Assembly: GCF_019798055.1 (NCBI RefSeq)
Contig: NZ_JAHOPH010000014.1
Location: forward strand, 1-64,000
Length of the DNA stretch: 64,000 bases
Origin: Salsipaludibacter albus
GTDB lineage: Bacteria; Actinomycetota; Nitriliruptoria; Nitriliruptorales; Nitriliruptoraceae
Direction of reading: 5' to 3'
A program made the position numbers and the translations under genes. A model generated the notes under the pieces. That model was not told the DNA's origin. It did not search any database and saw nothing but the letters and a program-made list of their open reading frames with translations. Positions 57,719-64,000 of this stretch are shown here, piece after piece; position 1 is the stretch's first letter; each line of letters opens with the position of its first letter.

Positions 57719-59197
57719 ATGGGTCTGTACGACCGACTGACCGGACGCCCGGGGGATGACGGCGACGCGGAGGGAGAAGGAGCCGGCGCACCGTCGACGA
57801 TGTTGCCCCCGCCGCCCGCCAGCAACGGGTCATCCAATGGGCAGCCCTCTGGCAACGGGCTGGTGGCACCGCAGGCGCCGATCCCGTCGCCGACCACGAA
57901 CAGTGACGACGACTACCTGAGCGACCTCCGGCGTCGGACGCACCTGGCGTTGGTCAAGGCGATGGGTCCGGCCCTGTACGACCCGTCGACGTCGACCCTC
58001 GAACTCGAGCGACAGGTCCGCAGCAAGCTCGGCGAGGTCATCGCGGCGGACTCGACGCCGCTGTCGCAGACCGATCGGCAGAAGCTGATCGAGACCACGA
58101 TCGACGACATCCTCGGCTACGGGCCGATCGAGCCGCTGCTCAACGACCGGACCGTCACCGAGGTCATGTGCAACGGACCAGACGCGGTCTACATCGAGCG
58201 CGAGGGCAAGCTCGTCCTCACCGACACGAAGTTCCTCGACGACGGGCACCTCCGCCGCACCATCGAGAAGATCGTCGGCGAGGTGGGCCGACGGATCGAC
58301 GAGTCAAGCCCCTACGTCGACGCCCGCCTCCCCGACGGATCCCGTGTGAACGCGGTCATCCCGCCGGTGTCCCTCGATGGCCCGATGCTCACCATTCGCA
58401 AGTTCTCCCCCGAGGCCTACGGTGGCCAGGATCTCGTGAACTTCGGGACGTGGTCACCCAAGGCGGCGAACTTCTTGGCGGCCTGTGTGTCCGGCAAGAC
58501 CAATCTGTTGGTGTCTGGCGGGACCGGTGCCGGCAAGACCACGACCCTGAACGTCCTGTCGTCGTACATCCCGCTCGAGGAACGGATCGTGACGATCGAA
58601 GATGCGGCCGAGCTCCAACTTGGCCAGCCCCACGTGGTGCGGATGGAGTATCGACCTCCCAATATCGAGGGGCGCGGGGAGGTCACGATTCGCGACCTTG
58701 TTCGCAACTCGTTGCGCATGCGTCCGGATCGCATCGTGGTCGGTGAGGTTCGCGGCGGTGAGGCGCTGGACATGCTGCAGGCCATGAACACCGGCCATGA
58801 TGGATCGATCTCCACCATTCACGCCAACTCCCCGAGGGATGCGTTGTCACGCCTCGAGACGATGGTGCTGATGGCCGGGGTCGATTTGCCCGTGCGCGCG
58901 ATCCGTGAACAGATCGCGGCGGGCGTGCAGTTCATCGCCCACCAGTCCCGGTTCCGTGATGGCTCCCGCAAGATCACGCGGGTGTCGGAGATCACCGGCA
59001 TGGAGGGTGACGTGATCACGATGCAGGACATCTTCGAGTTCGATTGGAAGGCCGGCACGGACGAGGCGACCGGCAAGGCGCGGGGCAAACTCGAGCCGAC
59101 AGGTATCCGACCGTCCATCACCGATCACCTACGGGACCTCGGCGTTCAGGTTTCGGTGTCCTGGTTCGCACCCGACGACGAGATGGCGGTGCGGTGA
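57719..59197 (+). CDS. tadA: Pilus assembly/secretion ATPase TadA/CpaF
   Basis: A 492-residue type II/IV secretion ATPase. A flexible Gly/Ser/Pro N-terminus (~60 residues) is followed by the NTD (DDILGYGPIEPLLNDRTVTE) and the RecA-like core: Walker A SGGTGAGKTT near residue 270, Asp box EDAAELQLGQPHVVRMEYRP, Walker B DRIVVGEVRGGEALDMLQAM, His box SISTIHANSPRDALSRLETM. It powers Flp pilus assembly. ATG 57719 follows AGAAGG. Its stop overlaps the start of the next gene (GTGA). Confidence 0.95.
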   Translation: MGLYDRLTGRPGDDGDAEGEGAGAPSTMLPPPPASNGSSNGQPSGNGLVAPQAPIPSPTTNSDDDYLSDLRRRTHLALVKAMGPALYDPSTSTLELERQVRSKLGEVIAADSTPLSQTDRQKLIETTIDDILGYGPIEPLLNDRTVTEVMCNGPDAVYIEREGKLVLTDTKFLDDGHLRRTIEKIVGEVGRRIDESSPYVDARLPDGSRVNAVIPPVSLDGPMLTIRKFSPEAYGGQDLVNFGTWSPKAANFLAACVSGKTNLLVSGGTGAGKTTTLNVLSSYIPLEERIVTIEDAAELQLGQPHVVRMEYRPPNIEGRGEVTIRDLVRNSLRMRPDRIVVGEVRGGEALDMLQAMNTGHDGSISTIHANSPRDALSRLETMVLMAGVDLPVRAIREQIAAGVQFIAHQSRFRDGSRKITRVSEITGMEGDVITMQDIFEFDWKAGTDEATGKARGKLEPTGIRPSITDHLRDLGVQVSVSWFAPDDEMAVR

Positions 59198-61146
59198 CCG
59201 TCGCAACCCTCCGTACCCAGCGAGGCCCCCTGTACTTCGCGGCAGCCTTCGTCCTGATGCTCGTGGGTCTGCTTCTCGTGCCGACGGCCCAGGCACAGGA
59301 CGCCTTGGGAGTCACGATCCGCGAGCCCGAGGTCCGCGAGGACGGTCAGACCCGGCTGGTGGTGGACGTCGACGGTGTTGCCCCGGGCGAGCTCGGTGAG
59401 GACGCCTTCTCGGTCAACGAGGAGGGCGAAGCAGTCGGAGGGGTGACCGCGGGGCTTGCCGGCGTCGTGGCTCCGGACGAAGCGCGTTACGTGATGCTGG
59501 CAATGGACGTGTCCGAGTCCACGGCTGGTGCACCGCTGGAGACTGCAGTCGTCGCCGCAAATGGTTTCACCGAAACGGTCACGGCGGAGGGCGTGTCCGT
59601 CGGGCTCGTGATGTTCGGGGAGGAGGCCGCCCTGGTCCGTGAGCCCACTCTAGACCCTGCCGAGATCGCGAGCGGACTGGACGAGTTGACGGTGCAGGAC
59701 GCGACACGGCTCTACGACGGGGTGGTCGTGGCAGCCCGAACTCTCACCAATTTCGACGGCCGACGTGACATCCTGGTTTTCACGGACGGGACCGACAATG
59801 GGTCAGAGGCGACACTTGACGGCGCCGCCGATGCAGCCAGTCTGGCGGGCGCGTCCGTGTCGTCGGTGGCCCTCCAGACCGACGGCCTCGACGTCGATCC
59901 ACTGGAGGCCCTCGCGGAGGACACGGGCGGCAGGGTGGTGCAGGCAGCGGGGGTCGACGATCTCGGCGCGGCATTCGCCGATGTCGCTCAGGACGTCAAC
60001 AACCAGTACATCTTGACCTACCCCTCGACCGGGCGAACGGGGAACTTCGAGGTCCAGGTCGTCGTGACGGCCGGGGAGAGCACCGCTGCGGACTCCGTGC
60101 AGGTGCTGAGCACGGTCGCCCCCCCGGTGTCGGTCGCGCCGAACGTCGTCGCCGTGGCCTCGCCGGGCATCTTCTCGAGCACGACGGTCGGCATCTGGGC
60201 AGTGGCGATCGCGGCCCTCGCCGTGGCCTTGATTCTGTGGTCACTTCTTGTCCCGGTGAGCGATCGTCAAGTCGTACGCAACCTCGAGGCGGCCGTGGGA
60301 AGCACTGCGGCCTCTGGACGCCGCGAAGACATCTCGCCGACGACGGCGGCCATGTCGAGGCGTGCAATCGAGTTGATCGAGCGCGTCCCGAAGCCCGAGG
60401 GGTATGACGAGGCGATGCAACAGCGCATCGACCGAGCATCCTGGCCTTTGCGCAGCTCGGAGTTCACCACCCTCCGAGTAGTCGCCGCCCTCGTGGCCTT
60501 CGGGTTGGTTTGGGCACTGCTCGACTCGATCCTGTTCGCCCTTCTCTTCGCGGCTATTGCGTGGGTCATCCCGAACATCGTTCTGGGCTTCCGGGTGCGT
60601 GCGCGCCAAAGCAAATTCATGGAGCAGTTGCCGGACACGCTGCAACTGCTGGCAGGATCCTTGAAGGCGGGTTACGGCGTGCTGCAGGCAATTGACACGG
60701 TCGTGAAGGAGTCGCGCGAGCCGACCAAGTCCGAGTTCCAGCGGGTCCTTTCGGAAGCCCGTCTCGGTCTCCCACTGGAACAGTCGCTGGAGGACATGGC
60801 GGATCGGATCGGGACCGACGACTTCCGATGGGTTGCGGTGTCCATCAGCATCCAGCGTCGCGTTGGTGGCAATCTGGCGCAGCTTCTCGAGACGGTCGCC
60901 GCGACGCTGCGCGAGCGTGCTGCCACCCGTCGCCAGATCAGTGCTCTGTCTGCCGAGGGCCGCCTCTCGGCCGTTATCCTCACTGCTCTTCCGTTCGCGC
61001 TGGGCGCGTACATGTTCTTGGTGAACCGGGAGTACCTAAGCCCGCTGGTCACGACTGGCTTTGGCCAAGCGATGTTGGTCGGAGCCATCATCCTCATGGT
61101 GATCGGCGTGTTCTGGATGAAGAATCTGATCGAGATCGACGTTTAG
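59194..61146 (+). CDS. tadB: vWA domain fused to TadB pilus inner-membrane protein
   Basis: 650 residues. A signal peptide (FAAAFVLMLVGLLLVPTAQA) is followed by an extracytoplasmic vWA domain (~95-275) with a MIDAS: D105 in AMDVSEST, a threonine in QDATRLYDG, and LVFTDGTDNG. A membrane segment (~330-355), then a TadB-type T2SF domain (~425-640) with LPDTLQLLAGSLKAGYGVLQ, RLGLPLEQSLEDMADRIG and a C-terminal transmembrane pair. TadB is normally ~300 residues without vWA. The join has no stop or repeat, and the gene is coupled to tadA and tadC. The vWA part may bind pilin, matrix or calcium outside the cell. Confidence 0.88.
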   Translation: MTVATLRTQRGPLYFAAAFVLMLVGLLLVPTAQAQDALGVTIREPEVREDGQTRLVVDVDGVAPGELGEDAFSVNEEGEAVGGVTAGLAGVVAPDEARYVMLAMDVSESTAGAPLETAVVAANGFTETVTAEGVSVGLVMFGEEAALVREPTLDPAEIASGLDELTVQDATRLYDGVVVAARTLTNFDGRRDILVFTDGTDNGSEATLDGAADAASLAGASVSSVALQTDGLDVDPLEALAEDTGGRVVQAAGVDDLGAAFADVAQDVNNQYILTYPSTGRTGNFEVQVVVTAGESTAADSVQVLSTVAPPVSVAPNVVAVASPGIFSSTTVGIWAVAIAALAVALILWSLLVPVSDRQVVRNLEAAVGSTAASGRREDISPTTAAMSRRAIELIERVPKPEGYDEAMQQRIDRASWPLRSSEFTTLRVVAALVAFGLVWALLDSILFALLFAAIAWVIPNIVLGFRVRARQSKFMEQLPDTLQLLAGSLKAGYGVLQAIDTVVKESREPTKSEFQRVLSEARLGLPLEQSLEDMADRIGTDDFRWVAVSISIQRRVGGNLAQLLETVAATLRERAATRRQISALSAEGRLSAVILTALPFALGAYMFLVNREYLSPLVTTGFGQAMLVGAIILMVIGVFWMKNLIEIDV

Positions 61147-62082
61147 ATGGATCCGATGCTGCTCCTCGCCCTCGCTGCCGCCGCCATCGGCGTGGCGATC
61201 ATCTTCGGTGTCGCCATCGACACCGTGATGTCTCGCCGCGCGGTGAATCGCTCGTTGCGTGCAGCCACGTGGGACGATGCCGAGATCGCCCAGGTACGCC
61301 AACGCGAGTTGGCGGTCCCGGCGACCCAGCGAATCTTCGTCCCGGCACTCCAACGGGTGGGGCGAGGGGTCGGCAGGTTTGCCCCTGCTTCGGTCGTGGA
61401 GCGGCTGGACCTGGAACTGACGTACGCCGGGGGCAGCACCACATGGGACGGAGAGCGTGTCCTTGCTGTCAAGTTCGTCTTGGCGGTCGGACTTCCGATC
61501 GTGACGGCCCTGGGGCTTCCGTGGCTTGGTTTCGGCGGTCTCGTTGTCCTGGTCGGGGTCGGGTTGATGGCCGCCGTCGGCTGGTACGCCCCCGAGTGGA
61601 TCCTGCGCAGCCGCTCCGGCCGGCGCCAACACGCCATTCAGCGGGCGCTCCCGGACGCCTTGGACCTCCTCTCCATAACCGTTGAGGCCGGACTGGGTTT
61701 CGACGCCGCTCTGGACAGAGTCGCGCGCGAGGTACGGGGTCCGTTGGGCGGTGAGATGTACCGCGTCGTCCAAGAGATGCGCCTGGGCCGGGCGCGGGCA
61801 GATGCGCTCAGATCCTTGGCAGAACGAACAGACGTCGAGGAGTTGAACTCGTTCGTCCTGGCCATGATCCAGGCGGACATCTTCGGGATTTCGGTAGCGC
61901 AGGTGTTGCACGTGCAGGCCGACGAACTTCGCATCAAGCGTCGTCAGCGTGCTGAGGAGGAAGCACAGAAGTTGCCGGTGAAGATCATCTTTCCGCTGCT
62001 GTTCGGCATCTTCCCGGCGTTGTTCGTCATCCTGCTCGGCCCGGCCGCAATCTCGATCTACGAGAACGTCATCCAGCGCTGA
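61147..62082 (+). CDS. tadC: Flp pilus inner-membrane protein TadC
   Basis: 311 residues. Membrane segments at the N-terminus (LLLALAAAAIGVAIIFGVAI), around residues 95-140 and at the C-terminus (IIFPLLFGIFPALFVILLGP). Between them is the T2SF domain with LPDALDLLSITVEAGLGFDA and an RMLGxA-like MRLGRARADALRSLAERTDV. It partners TadB in the assembly platform. The ATG directly follows the tadB stop. No tadE/tadF follows; the next genes converge. Confidence 0.92.
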   Translation: MDPMLLLALAAAAIGVAIIFGVAIDTVMSRRAVNRSLRAATWDDAEIAQVRQRELAVPATQRIFVPALQRVGRGVGRFAPASVVERLDLELTYAGGSTTWDGERVLAVKFVLAVGLPIVTALGLPWLGFGGLVVLVGVGLMAAVGWYAPEWILRSRSGRRQHAIQRALPDALDLLSITVEAGLGFDAALDRVAREVRGPLGGEMYRVVQEMRLGRARADALRSLAERTDVEELNSFVLAMIQADIFGISVAQVLHVQADELRIKRRQRAEEEAQKLPVKIIFPLLFGIFPALFVILLGPAAISIYENVIQR

Positions 62083-62107
62083 GGCGCCCTGTCGGCGTCG
62101 AACTCCA

Positions 62108-62980
62108 TCAGAGGCGCTCCGCGAGCCGGTCTCGGTTGAAGTCACGGGCTGCCAGCCGCATGGTGATGGCAGCCGCGACCCAGATGACCAAGCCGAGCAC
62201 CGCGACGAAGCGGACCGAGAAGAGCAGTGCGCCGGCGACCTGACCGATGAGCAGCAGGATGATTGGCAGCACAACGAGCGAGCCGAACTGGTGCGCAGCC
62301 TGGACGGACTGCACGCGGCTGGACACCAGCACCATGACCCCGAGCGCGAGGGCTGCCAGGGCCGGCGTGACCACGATGGCGAGGAGCCACCACGAGGGTG
62401 TCGGGAAGAACCAGCCACCGACAGCGCGCCAGCCGAGCCCGTTGGCGACAAAGATGTAGACGACGAACCCCCCAAGAGAGACCACCATGGCAGGCAGCCA
62501 TGCGGACAGGAACTTCCCGATGAAGAGTTCCCTGTCCGTGGTCGGCGTGTGTAGCAGGGGTTCAAGCGTTCCGCGGTCGCGTTCGCCCGCGAACGAGTCG
62601 GCCGCGATGACGGTGGACACCATCAAGGGAACCAGCAGGTAGAGCGGGGCGATGAACACCTGCAGGATGAAGGTTGGCCAGGCAGCAGCCCCACTGAACC
62701 CTGTGACGGCCTCGGCCGTGTCCGGGGTGAACGACTCGGCCAGCCCGCCGGCGCCCGGGGCTTGGCTTATCTGCCCGGTCGTGGACGAGGTCAGGACGTC
62801 GCCGCCTGCCACGAGCAGGACGGGCAGGACAATCAGGATCACCGTCGGTGCGACGAGCAGCGGGATCCGGACACCCTTGTTGCGGAGCACCGACGCGATG
62901 TCGCGCCTGCTGACCGCCCTGATTCGACTCCAGCGCAGCCGCTGATCGCCCTGTTGGCGGTGGCCCGTGACCGTGGTCAT
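62108..62980 (-). CDS. ABC-2 type transporter permease
   Basis: 290 residues. After a basic N-terminus (RIRAVSRRDIASVLRNKGVR) there are about six hydrophobic segments: VPTVILIVLPVLLVAGG-like, FIAPLYLLVPLMVSTVIAAD, WLPAMVVSLGGFVVYIFVAN, WLLAIVVTPALAALALGVMV, LVVLPIILLLIGQVAGALLF and VAVLGLVIWVAAAITMRLAA. The motif DSFAGERDRGTLEPLLHTPT is typical of ABC-2 exporters. ATG 62980 overlaps the ATPase stop (ATGA). Substrate unknown (drug, lipid or polymer); the pair acts at the cytoplasmic membrane. Confidence 0.9.
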   Translation of the reverse strand: MTTVTGHRQQGDQRLRWSRIRAVSRRDIASVLRNKGVRIPLLVAPTVILIVLPVLLVAGGDVLTSSTTGQISQAPGAGGLAESFTPDTAEAVTGFSGAAAWPTFILQVFIAPLYLLVPLMVSTVIAADSFAGERDRGTLEPLLHTPTTDRELFIGKFLSAWLPAMVVSLGGFVVYIFVANGLGWRAVGGWFFPTPSWWLLAIVVTPALAALALGVMVLVSSRVQSVQAAHQFGSLVVLPIILLLIGQVAGALLFSVRFVAVLGLVIWVAAAITMRLAARDFNRDRLAERL

Positions 62981-63936
62981 GTGAGGGCCTGGCTCGGTGC
63001 GGGAGATGCCGGGTGGTGCAATGACACGTACACGTCCTCGAGACTGGGTGTTTGGGGAACGACCGACTCGACGGCGACACCGGCGCGAACGAGCTCGGAC
63101 ACGAGCGTGGCTGTGGTGTGGTCGTGGGTCGGCACGCTGAACGTCCATGGGGTGCGGTGGGGCTCGACTGGACCGACCAGGTTCTCCACGACCTCCAGCG
63201 CCCGGAGGTGGGTGTCACTGTCCGTGGTGATGGCGACGAAGGGTCGGGCTCCGGTCCGGGTCAGTTCGCGGACGGTTGCGTTCGCGAGAACATGGCCGTG
63301 TTCGAGGACGACGACTCGGTCAGCGATGGCATTCGCCTCGGCCAAGTTGTGCGTCGAGACCACCACCGTCGTGCCGTGGTCTCGACTGCGAGCGGCGACC
63401 AGTTCACGGACCCGGCGCGCTGCCAGCGGGTCCAGGTTGGAGGTCGGTTCGTCGAGCAGGAGAAGCTCGGGCTCATGCAGCATGGCGCGCGCCAAGGCGG
63501 CCCGCTGCTTGAGTCCGGCCGAGAGGTCACGTGTCGGCGTGTCACCCCGGTCGCCGAGGCCGAGCGAAACGAGTAGCGCGCCGGATCTCATGTCCGCCAC
63601 GTCCGGCGTGAGCCCGTACATGGCCCCGTAGGCAGCCATGTTCTCGCGGATCGTCAGGAAGTCGTCCAGCGCCGGGTACTCGGTCAAGACTCCGGTGCGT
63701 GAACGCACGGCTTGGCCGTCGACCACGGGGTCCATGCCCAGGGTGAGCACCTGCCCGGCCGTCGGGCGGAGCAGCCCATTCAGGACGCGAAGTAGCGTGG
63801 TCTTGCCCGCACCGTTGTGGCCAAGAAGGGCGACCACGCTTCCCCTTGGCACGGCGAAGGAAACGTCGTTGAGCGCGCGGAGGGAGCCGAAGTCGCGGTG
63901 AAGGTTGCGAACCACGATTGCCGTCGCGTCTGTCAT
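62977..63936 (-). CDS. ABC transporter ATP-binding protein
   Basis: 319 residues: Walker A GHNGAGKT, Q-loop region RTGVLTEYPALDDFLTIREN, a signature that reads LSAGLKQR instead of the usual LSGGQ, Walker B LLLLDEPTSNLDPLA and the switch histidine in VSTHNLAEAN. A ~90-residue C-terminal domain follows, as in drug/ABC-2 exporter ATPases. It forms the exporter with the permease encoded downstream. The gene is complete within the window. Confidence 0.92.
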   Translation of the reverse strand: MTDATAIVVRNLHRDFGSLRALNDVSFAVPRGSVVALLGHNGAGKTTLLRVLNGLLRPTAGQVLTLGMDPVVDGQAVRSRTGVLTEYPALDDFLTIRENMAAYGAMYGLTPDVADMRSGALLVSLGLGDRGDTPTRDLSAGLKQRAALARAMLHEPELLLLDEPTSNLDPLAARRVRELVAARSRDHGTTVVVSTHNLAEANAIADRVVVLEHGHVLANATVRELTRTGARPFVAITTDSDTHLRALEVVENLVGPVEPHRTPWTFSVPTHDHTTATLVSELVRAGVAVESVVPQTPSLEDVYVSLHHPASPAPSQALT

Positions 63937-64000
63937 GCCGTCGGTTCCCCCTCCGCGCCCCGTCGCTGCTCGTCGGACGGATGGTACTGCGGATGATTCG

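Overview
The window is high-GC DNA with actinobacterial gene order: scpA-scpB-pseudouridine synthase-cmk/der, then gcvH-FHA-merR-nuclease-merR as in the Rv1826-Rv1830 block of mycobacteria. An ectABCD operon points to a halotolerant or salt-exposed organism. A deep-branching actinobacterium such as a Nitriliruptoria relative fits, but that placement is inference; no rRNA is present.

Layout. 0-7 kb: a 71-bp-arm inverted repeat, chromosome segregation genes scpA/scpB, a large-subunit rRNA pseudouridine synthase, AroH chorismate mutase, a fused cytidylate kinase-Der GTPase, an acidic small protein, tRNA-Pro(GGG) with its own hairpin, and a CDP-alcohol phosphatidyltransferase. 7.4-10.9 kb: ectoine and hydroxyectoine synthesis (ectA, ectB, ectC, ectD). 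11-15.7 kb: gcvH, a GarA-like FHA protein, an FtsR-like MerR regulator, a D-Ala-D-Ala carboxypeptidase, a bifunctional nuclease and a second MerR regulator. 15.9-17.6 and 45.9-47.5 kb: two paralogous DUF222/13E12 HNH genes, each preceded by a LexA-type SOS box.

18-45.6 kb is the accessory core. A minus-strand gene (45608-35745) encodes a secreted RHS polymorphic toxin of about 3290 residues: adhesin-like front end (LamG-like, PKD, vWA, DUF11), RHS barrel, then a C-terminal LHH nuclease. Its SMI1/KNR4 (SUKH) immunity gene follows 7 bp later. Downstream (35.2 to about 19.5 kb, mostly on the minus strand) is a graveyard and reservoir of displaced toxin C-termini, RHS-core fragments and immunity genes: SUKH, DUF4265, ankyrin and several unnamed families, some present as diverged pairs. 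Many toxin tails stop on the start codon of the next immunity gene (ATGA or TGATG overlaps). Two near-identical segments about 10.8 kb apart, and a tiny IS3 orfA remnant, suggest recombination-driven cassette turnover.

47.6-54.8 kb: leucyl aminopeptidase, a Fur-family regulator, an unusual NarL-type histidine kinase with its response regulator, and a lone DnaB-like helicase-domain ATPase. 55-62 kb: a Tad/Flp pilus operon (two Flp pilins, CpaB, TadZ, TadA, a vWA-TadB fusion, TadC). 62.1-63.9 kb: an ABC-2 type exporter (permease and ATPase) convergent with the pilus operon.
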